From NCBI GenBank assembly GCA_003427395.1, contig BFEA01000272.1:1393062-1457061 (forward strand): a stretch of 64,000 nucleotides of DNA. The letters are read 5' to 3'. The notes beneath the pieces were generated by a model, which had not been told where the DNA came from, did not search any database, and saw only the letters and a program-made list of their open reading frames with translations. A program made the position numbers and the translations under genes. Below are positions 45,617 to 58,140 of this stretch, piece by piece. The DNA is from Chara braunii (Eukaryota > Streptophyta > Charophyceae > Charales > Characeae). Each line of letters starts with the position of its first letter. Position 1 is the stretch's first letter.

Positions 45617-46330
45617 TTGGAAGGACAAATTCTTGAGCTTATTGTAGAAAAGTACGAATTGCGGGGTACACGGTATTGCCAAGGGGGTCGATGCGATTTG
45701 CTACAAGGGATGTTTTCATCCTCATTGACTCCAATAAGGAATCAGGGCGTAGGCAGTTTTCAGCGCGTTGTTGAACCTTCAACTCCTAAGAAAAAAAACA
45801 AACAACATCTGGTAAAAAAACGAGATGTATATTTGTTTGGGTCAGATCTTGAGGTTGGGTTGGTTACTGCCAACCACAGATTGCAACATGGCAGTGAGTA
45901 TGACACCTTGAGCACAGCCCTATAAAGCACATTCACCTCTAGCTCACGAACCCAAGTGGAATCGATGCACGCCATTTACAATAAGGACAAGGCCTGGATA
46001 GCAGGGATCCAGGTGGCATGCCTACACCTGCGTCCATAAACGTGAATGGGCTGACTGGAGCACCCTCAGACAAAAAACAAATAATTTAGGAGAAGTTTAA
46101 AATGAGGGGGGAGGGAAAGGTCATTTTATGTATTATGTCAAAAAAAGACTCACCCCTTTGACACACCAGATCACGAGTATAACGGCGAAGCGTATAACGT
46201 AGGGGTATTAACTTCGAAAAAGGTTTACACGTCGTGAGTGACATGTAGAGATCTACTTTGATGTAAATTTCGGCATGCGGAATGTTCACAATAGAATAAC
46301 TTCACCGAATATGGCGTTTATGTATATTGT
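45617..46330 (+). pseudogene. LINE ORF1-like frame and start of APE endonuclease
   Basis: Frame 45617-45925 (102 codons) includes a Lys-rich segment and LVKKRDVYLFGSDLE, weakly similar to the ORF1-like frame at 30108. About 110 bp later SINVNGLTGAPSDKKQI (about 46035) matches an APE endonuclease N-terminus, with a stop right after, then VILCIMSKKDSPL and RGINFEKGLHVVS among further stops. No downstream endonuclease motif or RT is preserved here. Confidence 0.5.
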
Positions 46331-46838
46331 ATCACATGTGAAATAATGCAATAACTTGCCCCAACTGCACCGACGGATGTAACGGCTAAGGACTTAATAA
46401 AATTTGTTAGCAGAACACAAGTAAACAAATAAATGGTTCACTGATTTTGTCAGTCTATGGTGGACCAGTCAGAACGTTGTGTTGTAGCTGCAAAAGGTCA
46501 CGACACAGCAACAGCCCCACACATAGCAAAAGTATTAAGATGACTTATTAAGAGAAACTTGAGCATTACTTTGTAACGGGTGTCTTTATGCGTCGGGAAT
46601 GTTGAAGATAAGCTCACTAATGCGTGCAATTGAAGAGAAACATTTGTTGTTGGAAGGATCCTCGACCAACACGCAGTATCAAACTTTTTTGCAATGGATG
46701 ACGAACTCAAACAAAATTGTGTGTTTTATTTTTTATGAATAACAACGCGAGTTTGTACTGTCAGACATTACAGTGAGAGGACAAGAACGCATAAAGAAGT
46801 TGGTGTGTCAAATGAGGTGGAGTGCCTCTCTCTCACAT

Positions 46839-46839
<1 letters not shown>

Positions 46840-46890
<51 letters not shown>
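46840..46890 (+). repeat. (CA)n microsatellite
   Basis: About 50 bp of uninterrupted CA repeat. 46331-46839 and 46891-47460 hold no recognised gene. Confidence 0.95.
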
Positions 46891-46892
<2 letters not shown>

Positions 46893-47460
46893 AGACAACA
46901 ATGTATACTTTTGTGAACACATCTGATGCAATTGTTGTTGAATTGATGTATGTGAGAGGGAAAAAAAATGCTTTAAGGCGGAAGTATGAAGATTTGTGCA
47001 GGTCGCTAAAACTCGTATAAAAAAAAGTAAGGGGAGGAAAACATCTAAGATTGAAAAAAAACAAAAAAAACAAGAGAGAATATCGTAGAAGTCAGAACTG
47101 AAAATCGAAAACAGAGTGCACGCACGTTGTCCGCAGAAACAAACCAGTTATTTATGCTTCATCATGTATGAAGGAGAGGGAAACGATGAAAGAACGCAAC
47201 CCCGTAACTCCCATTCGGAAAAAGTGAATAAGTGAAAGTGAGAATCATCCACCAAGAGTAATGGAGAAGAGGGATCACAAAGAAAAAACATCACAGCGAT
47301 AACACGGGATTAATAAGAGAATAACATACAAAAAGGAAAAAATTGTGGAGACGATCGATCATGGAGACTCGGATAAGTTGCACAGCGTTGTTCAGGAGAA
47401 AATAGAAGAAAAAAGGACTACTCCACGTAAGGAAAGACGGACAGAGAGGAAACCGAGGTA

Positions 47461-47757
47461 ATGCAAAACAAGAGAGGTGAGAGTAAAACTTCGGGTGAAG
47501 GTTCTAATGATGCAGACGAGGACGATGTAGAGAAAGAGAGGAGCAATGACAGTACAGAGCGAGACGAGGACGAAGAAGAGGAAGATGAAGACGAGAGGAG
47601 CGAGGACGACAGAGAGATGTTCCAATTTCCTGAGAGAACAAGACGTGGAAATGAAAAGAAACGCAACAAGGAAGGATGTGCAAAAGACACGCTATCAAAT
47701 GACAGACAACTAGTGCAAAAGGAAAATGTAATGCAAGAACGTAAGCAAACTTTGTGA
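47461..47757 (+). CDS. Possible small acidic low-complexity protein
   Basis: This 98-codon frame from a codon at 47461 is dominated by Asp, Glu, Arg and Ser (runs such as RDEDEEEEDEDERSEDDRE), then Lys-rich. It could be an exon of a nuclear or chromatin protein, but GA-rich DNA readily yields such frames. No splice context or domain supports it. Treat as a weak candidate. Confidence 0.15.
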   Translation: MQNKRGESKTSGEGSNDADEDDVEKERSNDSTERDEDEEEEDEDERSEDDREMFQFPERTRRGNEKKRNKEGCAKDTLSNDRQLVQKENVMQERKQTL

Positions 47758-48523
47758 GTGTTATTCTCCCGATACTTTTTCATATTAATTTTCGAGTTCA
47801 CACATAGCTTCATACCAGAACCATGACAACACTTCGTGGAGAGATCACATGACAACTTAGGCATTGTTTTTTGCTTAAAAAATTGTTCTCACTTGTCTGA
47901 TCACAACAAATGGATCATCAACTCCCTATTCGCAACATGATGCGAGTAGAAATGAAGAAGAGCAAAACATGGGGACGAAGTGGCAACGATCCTTTGGGTG
48001 CACCTTTGTTCAAAACGACACTCACAAAGGTTTTTCAACTAAGGAGGAATGACACAAACCTTGGCATGACATTGCAACAACTTGCTTTTGGAGAAATCGT
48101 TTTTAAATGTGAAGTCGGGCAGCTAACAAAGACCAATAGAGCAACAAACCAGACATAAAAATTAACATGTATAAAGTAGGACATTGCTTCATTGATCCAT
48201 AGCAGCGACACAATCATGAGTTTTTCAATCTTCAAATTATAACACATTGTATCTCTTTCTGCCAAGGTCGTTGCATTATTTTGGGTTGACCTGCCTACCA
48301 TCCAAAGGTATGTCACAAAAGACATAACAATTACAGATAACGATTTCGACTTGAAACTCATTGCACTAACCCATAAGAGAGACAGAGTCGAAGAGAGAGA
48401 TGAAAAAAGTCTGTTTGTCAGGTCTTGAACGGTGGGCAAGAGGGAACAAAATAAAAAAAAATTGGTGCAAATTATAAGGTTCACAACAAAATTTTTCACT
48501 AAGACATGCAGCAGGTCATCGTC

Positions 48524-48525
<2 letters not shown>

Positions 48526-48556
<31 letters not shown>
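48526..48556 (+). repeat. (GT)n microsatellite followed by (GA)n
   Basis: GT repeat of about 30 bp followed by a short GAGAGA tract. The intervals 47758-48525 and 48557-49239 contain no supported gene. Confidence 0.9.
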
Positions 48557-48557
<1 letters not shown>

Positions 48558-49239
48558 AAAGAGAGAGAGAGACTGAGACAAACAAAGATGATGGTTGTGA
48601 AGTAGGATACAAAAAAATAATTGTACGACATGTATTGTATTATTTATGAAACAATATTATACTATTGGTTGTGTAGAAATCGTTGTTTTATTATAGTAGC
48701 GATTATATCATGTGCTCACACCATGATGTATAAAAATCTTCCAAGGTATAGGGTAAATGTTCGCTGAAGAAAGAATACTGGTCGTTTTTAACTACTTTGG
48801 CATAATGCTTGCATTGAGAACTGCGTACAGTTAAACTATGCGAAGATTCACTTCACGAATATCACCCACTACCAACAAATGTTATTGGTTGTCAGTCAAA
48901 TTGAGGTTGGTTATTGTGTGTCACTTCATATCTCGGACTGACATGTTGAACAAAATATGTCATGCATTAACCAACTGAACCTGTAGCAAGATAACAAATC
49001 ACATCGTTGAGGCTTCTAAGCTCGTTCATTCCTAAAATGAATTATCGCAAGCCGAAAATGAGGATTTGAGGGAGGTTGAGTATTATGACTCGTCGCCCAC
49101 TCACAACTTTGAGAGTGTGAAAAAAAAAACAATAGAAAATGAAATTCATGTCATTTTCATCCAAAGTTAACCGCTCATGCCGTCATTTTTCTGTTAATCG
49201 GGTAAATATTAGAAGTTAGTCTCAAATACAATTATACTT

Positions 49240-51705
49240 TCTTTATGTATTTTCAGTTTTATCTATTTTTTTGGAAGTCTCCTTTGTCTACGGGATGCGC
49301 TACCGAAATTTTTACAAATATGAAAGAGAGTCATTTTCAGGGTTCAATTTATTTTTGGAAATGCATTTTTCCTACGAAAACCACTGTCGAAATTTCCTGA
49401 AATTTAGGGAGTTGGTTTATATTATGTTAGGGATACATCTGGCAGTCCTCCCTATTTATGATAAATCATTCTGAAATTTCCAGTAATCTCTAATAATAAT
49501 CAATAAAATATGATAACGAAGTAGTGAAAAATAAATTACGAAATGGAGTGTATTCTCCATATATATTTAGCAACGGTCTCTTGACTTGTACTATGATGCA
49601 GGCTTGAGTTTTTATTAAAGGCTTGATTTATTCAGTCTGATTCTATAAAGAATCACTCTTCTGTTATTATTTTATAACAGATCGATTTACGGCACAACTT
49701 TCCTGCTTTTTTACCTCAACCTAAAACCGTAGCCGCCATGTTTTTTTTTTTAATGCTTCTTGGGGTTTTCATAAAGTCTTCCTTATGAATTATCATTTTT
49801 AAAGACTAAGGACCTTCGTTGCGGGATGGTGAAAATGGTTGGGGCTTGTGTGCATAAGGCGGGGTATGAGTCACAAAAAACAGTAAAGTTTACTATTTTA
49901 CTGTGTGGGATGTTGTTCTCCATATCAACTCCATATTAAATTTATATTTTCATTTAGACAATAGTTTTACTATAAATTTAACCGATCACGGTGATTGCAG
50001 GTATGTGTGGAAGATGGTGGATTGGATATTGGTGATTATCTGTGTATTGTGTGAAAATTTTATGGATAAGCCACATCAATATTTGTGAGAATGATTGTCT
50101 GATGTCACACAACACCTTTATCTGAATGATTCAACCAAACTGTTTTGCATGGTCATTATGGACGAGTACATGCGGCAACATATTTGCACGATGCCCACGA
50201 CTAAGCACATGTTTATTTACTATTTGAATTAGTTTGTAAAATATTGGTCATGAACCTAGAATTCGAGGTCCTTATCCATGACATCTCAGGTTCCTGCTCA
50301 ACACAAAACGGTTTCCCATATGCGCGAAATATTTGCGTTTCGCCCATCGTAATGCTCTGCCTAAGGGTTAGAGGCGTTATGAGGGTTGAACGACTCATCT
50401 TTCGATTATTATATATCGTGAATAAGATTTCGTCCACAACACTTATTTTCTGACAATTGAGTATCGTGCGTAACGTTGAAACCCGCGAAGGGTCAACCGA
50501 TTATGGGTAACGCATGAAGCGTCATCATGATAGTCAATTGCGAGAGTACGCATAACTAGATATTATGGTTTACCTCACATTTGCGGTCCCTTTTAAGCAT
50601 CTTTGCGGGGACTACACCTGAAGTCCTCTCGCTTAATAACTTATGGGTCGATACATTCGCAAAAAGGATCAGACGTGATTTAACCGCCTTTCTTATACAC
50701 AACTGTCATAGCCAACCCACAAATGTATTAAGCATAAGCTAAGACCTATGAACGTTTACAAGTTCATGCGCGCTCAACGATTTGATTTTTCTCGTTTGAA
50801 ATTATTTTTGGTGGAACGATAAAGTTTCAGGCAAAAGGGATAGTGTGTTATTGGTGGTGTGCCAAACAACTCACCACCACTCCAATTTTCTTTCTACCCT
50901 CAGCACCATCTTACTGTGTCTAACTTTGGGGTACAACAAGGTGCAGAAGATGGCAGGGTGCTCGGTCGGCTTTTGCACTTACTAAAGGATTGACCCTTCA
51001 GCGAGGACGTTAACTGAACTCTTAGCATCGAAAGCAATTCCACAACTCAAAGGGGACTCGGATCGCATGGTTATGAGCAGTACATAGTACTCCATCAACT
51101 TGAACGCGACTGCTCACGTATTCTCGCATGGCTAGTCAATATGATAGAGGCTTCGCGCCGCTACGATTATTTATATGAATTTTCGCCCACGGCGTCTGCA
51201 TATCCATGCACTAAAACAATTACGGGTTGAATAAAAATGGACTAGGCACAATTTGCACATAGACTTAAGTCTTTCCTGAGAAGTGTGTCTCGTGGTTAGA
51301 TTAGTCATCCTAGTCGACTAACATAGGATCGCGTTCGAGAGATCAACGCCTCAAGCGATGATTCGCTCACGGGTCCGATTCAGGCGTTAGCCGCATATAC
51401 CCTCTGTGCTACAACAAACGAGAAACGACTTCAGTTGACCCACCTCTACGATTGCATACGAAAAAGCTTTGTACGTGGTTCGGTAGCTCGACGGGGATAC
51501 TCCCACCCGAGGGATGGTGACAGCTCCCGCAGGTGGAGGTAAGTTGTGCTTCACATGACTCTATCATGTTATAGGGGTTCACGAGTGGTACGGTTGACGC
51601 ACTCGACCGAAGCGGCAATGCTTTCTGCGAGAAGTCCTGCAAAATCTTGCGTGACGCGGCTGGCAGGGTCCCCCTACGGGACAGATGCGCTCAACACCGC
51701 TATTA
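49240..51705 (+). mobile_element. Dispersed repeat family 'R', copy B
   Basis: It aligns with copy A (27250-28990) and continues beyond it into a segment (51400-51705) shared with 53150-53460: ACCTCTACGATTGCATACG, ACGTGGTTCGGTAGCTCGACG, GAGGTAAGTTGTGC, TTATAGGGGTTCACGAGTGG, AGTCCTGCAAAATCTTGCGT and the end GGGACAGATGCGCTCAACACC. The terminal motif in the best copies is GGGACCGATGTGCTCGACAACA, ending in CA as LTRs do. Non-coding. Confidence 0.65.
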
Positions 51706-51814
51706 GCATACCATACGAGACATGACCCAACTCATCGGACCACCCAAAGGTCAATCACTTAAACAACCTCCCCCAAAGGCCATTACGTGAATACTACAAC
51801 CATTAATTAAACGC

Positions 51815-51995
51815 CTTGGGTGGTCTGTAGGCAGCATTTGTAATCCTTACAGTGCGTCAACACAAAGAGAGTGTGTAAATGGTCGTGTGTTGGTCAAACT
51901 CCGTTGGTGTCCATGCGTAAGGCCGTGAAGTTTTGAACCGGCAACCTCATAGCACAATGCGCATTTCCAACCAATGATCCACCCACTCAGCTACT
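51815..51995 (-). mobile_element. tRNA-derived SINE, copy 2
   Basis: The minus strand carries TAGCTGAGTGG (51983-51993), a good box A, and GGTTCAAAACT (51929-51939), a good box B, about 45 bp apart, with TTGGTTGGAAATGCGCATTG between. The tRNA-unrelated body (CATGGACACCAACGG, TTGACGCACTGTAAGG) matches copy 1 at 42615-42805. Both boxes are better preserved here. Confidence 0.7.
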
Positions 51996-52970
51996 AGTCA
52001 TTCACCTCTATGTGTTTTCATCAATGGACAAAAAAGAAAACAAACATTCGTACATATAATTATTTGTACATCCATTCTAAAAAATATTGCTCTCATCAAA
52101 TATAAACATTTCATTCTCATTGAAGCAAGCGAACACTGGAGAATCAGGATTCCATATACTTAAGGCAAAAAGAAGGAGCCCTTGCCATGTACAATTTCCC
52201 TCATACCGAGAAAGCAAATTACCATGCTCTCATGCGTTTGACATGCTCACAAACTTTCACTATTTGTCAACATCGCCCAAATATTTATAGTCTATTGTTG
52301 CACACCCACGACCAATCATTGTGATAGTCACTTTGTCAATCTAACCCCTTCACTAATCCTCTCAAGTTCTATAGTTTATTGCAGTAACTTGATGCAATCC
52401 GACAAAGTCGCTACCAACCCGTTGAGCCTACCAGATTCACTAATCAGTACTTTGTTAGCCACCGCTCAACCTGAGTTTGAGGATAGTGTAAAGGAAAACA
52501 AAAAGAGCGCGCTTGAGGGATTTGTAATTGTAAAAATCAGAAAGCGAGCATGCATGCAAGGGGGAGAAGGAGGGCAGAGAGGTCTGGGAGTCCATGGTGA
52601 CATTGGGGTAGGAGCTTGCAACTGGTCGAACCGTGGTATGGGGGATTAAACCACTCTCCACATCGGCGTGTCAAAATCGTCCTGAAGTTGGAGTAAGGGT
52701 ATGGAGGGAGTTACAGAATGTGTCATGACATAAAACCATGATTCAACGAAGGGTTCGAGGGAAGAAGGTGGAAAACACTTGTGATGATCGGAAAAAGCAC
52801 GAAGAAAAAGAAAGAAGAGTGTTGGAAATATGAAGTGAAAATGCACGAAAAAAAGAATGCTTGCATGAAAATGAAAAGACCAATAAACAAGTACTCGAAG
52901 TACGGGGTGAAAAGCAAAGAGACACATAATTCCTATTACAAATTTGAAATCAAAAGGTCTGAAAAAAATT
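51996..52970. other. Unassigned interval
   Basis: Short frames only, including an 86-codon plus-strand frame at 52389 and Phe/Ser-rich minus-strand frames at 52646-53059. No domain recognised. Confidence 0.4.
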
Positions 52971-52976
52971 ACAGGC

Positions 52977-53460
52977 ATGTTGTCGAGCGAATCGGTCCCG
53001 CACGGGGACCCTCTCGGCAGCGTCACGCAGGATTTTGCAGGACTTTTACTCAAATCCAATCGCAGAGGTGGCCTAGCCGAGGGCGTTTCTCATACTACAG
53101 GGTATGCACGGTCGAGCCCCCAAAGTGCGGTTCCGCGCCAGTCGAGTAGGGCGTTTGACCACGCGTACCCGCTATGGTACAACCCTCAGCTGGGCCACCT
53201 CTGCGATTGCATTTGAGTAGCTTTCGCACGTGGTTCGATAGCTCGACGAGGATAAACCTTTCCAAGGGTGGTGACAACCTCTTGGCAGAGGTAAGTTGTG
53301 CCTCGCATGACCCCTATCTTCCCATAGGGGTTCGTGAATGGTGTGCCTGGCGCACTCGGCCGGAGCAATAAAAGCTTCACTGTGACAAAAGTCCTGCACA
53401 ATCCTGCGTGATGCGGTCGGAGAGTCCCCCTGTGGGACCGATGTGCTCGACAACACTGGC
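52977..53460. repeat. Foldback made from two inverted ends of repeat family 'R'
   Basis: 52977-53104 (TTGTCGAGCGAATCGGTCCC, CACGCAGGATTTTGCAGGAC, CAATCGCAGAGGTGGCC) is the inverted counterpart of parts of 53160-53455 (GGCCACCTCTGCGATTG, AGTCCTGCACAATCCTGCGT, GGGACCGATGTGCTCGACAA). The right arm has about 170 bp between its two matching blocks that the left arm lacks. The outer ends are both the family terminus. Confidence 0.8.
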
Positions 53461-53999
53461 TAAGACGCGCAAGAATCCTGTCATAGCTTCATCAAGAAAA
53501 ATGAAAAGACATGTTCAAGAAACATTATAAGAAATTGCACCAAGCTTCATAAATAAAAAAAACGAAGAGAAAATTAATATAAAACGTTTCTTAAAAAAAT
53601 AGATGTACATGGAAAGGTGAAGAAATCTGAGCAATATACAAAGATTGCTCGTCACAAGTCGAACTATCATACTCACAAATTGATTATTTTCTCATATCAT
53701 AAGAGTTGCATGGAAAAAAATTGCCCATAAACTCTTGTCATTCTTTGGACCAGAAAGTGATAACAATAAGACTGGCCTTTTATACTGACCTCGAAATATG
53801 CCTAAATTTCTTCATTTTTGATACCTTTCTATTTCATAATTATGATCTCATGGTGAACGACTTGAAGGTTTTGACGTACGGAAACGGACAACTTCCAGTA
53901 AGTGGTCAACTGGTTCAATGAGGAGATAGCGGACTTAAGACGACAGTTAAAAGGAATTTTTAGTACTCAACCATGCAGGGGAAAGAAAGGTGGTCCTTC

Positions 54000-55300
54000 A
54001 AAGCTTGACACATACTTTGGAGCAGTGGGATGAACAGTTGACGAGGAACACCTTAATCCCAAACCTACAATAGATTATATCAGGCAAGAGACCACTTCCA
54101 AGCTTATCTAGACAACCAAGCCTAAAGAGAAGACACAGTGGCTCGGTAACCAGGCTTGGAGAATTCACTAACAGACACAAACTAACACTAACAGGCAAAA
54201 ACTAACAAAGCTTGGTGTGAAGGTACAGTCGCTAAATCATTTTGGTAAGCTCAAAGCAAGAGGAAGGCAACCCCTTATCCCCTTGCTCAAACACCATTGT
54301 GACAAAAAACAACATGACATAGCACACCCCTACATGACTCACGGCTTCCAAGCAAAAATTACCAGAACTCGTTCACCTCTTGAACAATAAAATATTGGTC
54401 ATGAAGTGTTCAGGAGGTAAGATAAAAAAATGGTGATGAACCTAAGCTCGACCCTATCAACAAGTGAAAGGCAGAAGGTGGAAGCCCCCCGTAATCCCCC
54501 ATGATAAAATCTACAGAGCCCTACTCAGAATATATGAGAAAAAAACACCCCGCTTAGGCTTTTTGCGAGAGGAGTTTTTTTTTTTCCACTGATGAACTTT
54601 ATCATGACATTCCAAAGAGAGGAAGCACTTCCGAGCTTACTCGACCAAGAGGTGACCATGGTCTTGTAAAAAGACAAGATTATATAGAAGTAAGAAACTA
54701 CCGCTCAATTACGTTGTTCTCATTCCCATATAAGATGGTGGACAAGGCATTAAAAAATAAGAATTTGCAAGTTATGCAGTGGAACAACTCATTTGCCTTG
54801 ATCGATTCGGCTTCATACCCAGACACAATCTCCAGGATAATATCTTTACTCAATGAATGTGACTATAAGTTACACAAGATAGAGTGAACCTGAAGCACCT
54901 GTTATTTTGTCGACTTTGAAAACGTCTATAACCACATGAACTATGACTTTTTGAAGTTGTGCAAGAACAAAATGAACCTTTGGTCTAATGTTTCTAATTG
55001 AGGGACTACCCTAGACCGCTCGACTGCTACCAACATCATGAGAAATGACAAACTCTCTTACCTTTTCACCCTTTGAAGATCAATGAGGCAAGGATACTCA
55101 ATAGTACTGCTGCTCGTTGTTGTCATAATCGAGACATTGGTGGATGCAATATGAGCTAACCCATGTATAGAAGCAGTTCATATGCCCGAGATCTCATGCC
55201 ACCTAATCCTAGTAACCTCGCTCTTCACCAATGATCTAACGGTCCTCGTAAAAGCGATGAGGCCTCCTTAAAGGCAATGGCTGAAATAATACATATCTTC
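54000..55300 (+). pseudogene. LINE reverse transcriptase remnant
   Basis: The order of LINE motifs is preserved through several stops: YIRQETTSKLI-type linker (54080), NYRSITLFSFPYKMVDKALK (about 54690, the NYRPI block), ISRIISLLNECDYK, YFVDFENVYNHMNYDFLKL (DFxKAYDxVxxxFL), RSMRQGYSIVLLLVVVIIET (RQG block) and TSLFTNDLTVLVKA in place of the FADD motif. Both catalytic Asp positions are altered (TND). 53461-53999 before it holds no recognised feature. Confidence 0.78.
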
Positions 55301-56150
55301 TCAATCACGTCACGTATGTCGATGGATTAAGGAACTAAAATGATGGCATGGTGGTTCTACCCCTCTGGTACCGGTCCAGCCAGGAGCAAACATGATGCGA
55401 AAAGTCATTTTGGGGCCTGGCACACTTTTTGCCTTGTTTGGCGGCAAATAAATACAAAGGTTCTGTCCCGGGTCGGATTTATAAACCACCAGTACTTCCT
55501 AGAGTTGTGCCCGTTACCGCGCCACAATTTTAGGAAACCTACGGGCCACTACAGGAGCGCCCAAATTCATCCGACTAGAAACGTTTCTACTCTATCTTTT
55601 CCCGCAGCCTATAGCTGGGCCAAGTACTGGTGGTATACAGTTTTCCCCTTTTACTTTCGTTTTGGCTGGGGCCACCAGCCATTTTGGTCCCTTGGCACTG
55701 GCCCTCTGAAGAATGTGGCCCTCTGAAGAATGTGGCGTAGCTTATACTTCCCCACTACTTAGCCTTCCCCTCTGAATTATGTTGTTCTGGTCATCCGATC
55801 GTATCTGGATTCGAACTCTCAGCTGTATTTCAACAGTTCGTGGAGCTAGGCTCGTTGGTTAGCCTTCGCCTCCGCAAGGTAGTGGCGGGCTTATAAGACA
55901 AGCAAGCTGGCTCTGCTCTTGGTTCGGGCATGTGACCTCCAGCCCTCATCAGAAAGGAGGATGTATCCACCCCCCAAGACAAAAACCTGGCTTGATTTCC
56001 GGCCCATGTTGTGCAGCGTATCGACACACACCTACCCATGTTACCTTGTGGTGTGGTGGAGACGAGGTTGCGGATCAAAAGCATTAGATCATTTATCGAC
56101 GGCGATTGGCGCCTGCGCCGTCGATTGGTTGACTGACTGACAGAAAAGGA
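55301..56150. other. Unassigned interval with a tRNA-like B-box
   Basis: A 128-codon plus-strand frame (55340-55726) has no known motif and ends in a 17-bp duplication (CTCTGAAGAATGTGG twice). AGTTCGAATCC on the minus strand (55807-55817) matches a tRNA T-loop, but box A is poor. No supported gene. Confidence 0.35.
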
Positions 56151-56152
56151 AG

Positions 56153-56188
<36 letters not shown>
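56151..56188 (+). repeat. (GA)n microsatellite
   Basis: About 34 bp of GA repeat. Confidence 0.9.
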
Positions 56189-56191
<3 letters not shown>

Positions 56192-56599
56192 TCCACTCGT
56201 GCGAGTAAGTGACGTGGAGCTGCGTCACTTGGAGCACCACAATGGTGAATGGTGTGCGGTGTGCGAGTGAGAGTAGTGGGAGACAGATTGATATTGCGGT
56301 GCCGAGTACCTACGGGTAGGGCATTGGGTCTCGCGTGCTTCGGAAATCGCAAGTTGTGCCGCGCAGAGTCTAATGTCGTTATAATCTGATAATAGTAATG
56401 TTGTATGATGTGTCTGGGAAAAAGAAGCGGGACTGCGAAAACAAATGTAGAAATCGAGTACAGTAAAGTGAGTACCGTCCTGCTCCCTTGTCCACGTCTT
56501 CCTCTCCTCCTCGTACGCGTTACTTCCTCCCGTGTCTCCTCAGTGTCTTCCTCCTCACGATGTGCGAGCGGACTTGGAACAAAACTTCGCTGCTGTCCC

Positions 56600-56722
56600 T
56601 TTTCCCCGTGCGCACACTTTTCTTCTCCTCCTGTCCCTCCTACTCCTCCCCTTCCCCTTCCTCCTCCTCCTCCTCCTTCTCCCCCTCCTCCTCCTCCTCC
56701 TCCTCCTCCTCTTCTCTGCTGT
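56600..56722 (+). repeat. (TCC)n-rich low-complexity tract
   Basis: CTCCTCC-type trinucleotide runs centred at 56640-56722; the Ser, Pro or Leu homopolymer frames over it follow from the repeat. 56189-57600 otherwise contains a 19-T run at about 57250 and pyrimidine-rich frames without domains. Confidence 0.85.
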
Positions 56723-58057
56723 CTTCGACTACACTGGGGAAGGACAAGCTGTGGGAGCTAATGGGCGCGCCCTCGCGCAGCGATGATATGAGTTGGGACA
56801 ATTTATCGAACTTTCAAACGCAACGCACCCGCTCGAGTTGCACAGGACGAGCAACGAAAACTGCCAACAATCAAAACATTCAGAACATTCAGAGAGCATT
56901 CAGAGAGCATTCAGAACATGAAGATCACGGTTACCACTAAGAAGGAGGATAAGCATTATGGTGATGATGATGAGGGGGAAGCGGGAACGAGTCGCGAGCA
57001 CAAAGGTCGATAAGGTGGGATGAGGAAGAGGGAGAGGAAGAGGCTTACGCTTTTCTTCTCATCAAAAGAGGAGGGAAATCCCTACAGCTACGTCAATAAG
57101 CCAGCACACCCCTGCCACTTCGCGGCTTCGGGCGGAGATTGGGACTTGCCAGAGTACGGTTCACATCCCTGCAAGAGCCCCTCAATCATCGACCTGATCG
57201 CATTTATTTTTCTTTATATTATACGAAAAAAGACCTTCGATCGAACCTTTTTTTTTTTTTTTTTTCATGCCTTGAGAGATATATCGGCACTCATTTTGCT
57301 GCCCCGGTCCACATCTGTCTGCTCCCTTTTGAGTTCTCGTTGTCCTTTCCTCCTCGTGGTATCGTCGACTTCTTACTCCCTGTCCTCTTTGTCCTCCTCG
57401 GCTTCACGCTGTGGACACCGCCACCGCCTTGGGAAACATCCTTGCCGTTGTTTTTTTTACCTGTTTTTGTGTGGGCAGATCTTTTTCTTCTTCTTGTAGT
57501 TGAGGTTCCTCGACCACTTCTTCTCCTTCTCCCTTTCCTCCTCAAGGAGCACATCGGAAAAGGAGAGGGAGGAGGGAGAGAGAGAGAGAGGTAGACAGGG
57601 AGAGAACAACACCCGTGTATGTCCGAAATGCTTGTCAATCAGCACACTGTTTTTGAAAATCACACCTTCAATCTAACGGCCAAGGAATGCCGCGAAGTCA
57701 GGATTACTCAGTCCGTAGAGAGCGGTTATTCAATCAGTCGGCCATTCTCCTTCATCAGTCAAAACCTTTGCTTCATCATATTCGGTCCGTCGGCTGGCAC
57801 GCCACATTGCGCGGAGCCTGGAGGTTGTGTAGCGGCTCCACGTGTCGCTGCTGTATGAATGGCAGCCAAAGTACCATCATACGATGGAATGAATGGTGTA
57901 AGACGATGCATGCTGCGACCGGTCGTCGTCGTCAATCAGTGGCCAAGCAAGAAGCGCAAAAAGCAAAGCGAAGAAAGGTAAGAAGCCTGGGTAGGCACAA
58001 CAAGCCAGACGCGACGTTGCAAGCCTATCAACAGTGCAATCAATCATCAATCGAACG

Positions 58058-58140
58058 GCTGTTAAATGGCTGTTAAAGGCTGTTAACGTCTGTTAACGGT
58101 TGTTAACGGCGTTGCTTGGTAACGGCAGCTAACGGTGGCT
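58058..58140 (+). repeat. Degenerate GGCTGTTAAC-type tandem repeat
   Basis: About seven imperfect copies of a 10-11 bp unit (GGCTGTTAAA, GTCTGTTAACG, GTTGTTAACGG and later GCTAACGG variants). The surrounding 57600-59040 has overlapping frames on both strands (for example 57687-58076 and 58411-58773) that I cannot assign. Confidence 0.7.

Noticed and set aside
55790-55860. Possible tRNA gene on the minus strand with a TTCGAATCC T-loop
   Set aside because: No acceptable box A, D-arm or acceptor stem could be drawn; the T-loop match alone is weak.
57687-58076. 129-codon plus-strand frame with a Lys/Arg-rich centre
   Set aside because: No domain, overlaps other frames, and ends in a short degenerate repeat; composition alone explains it.
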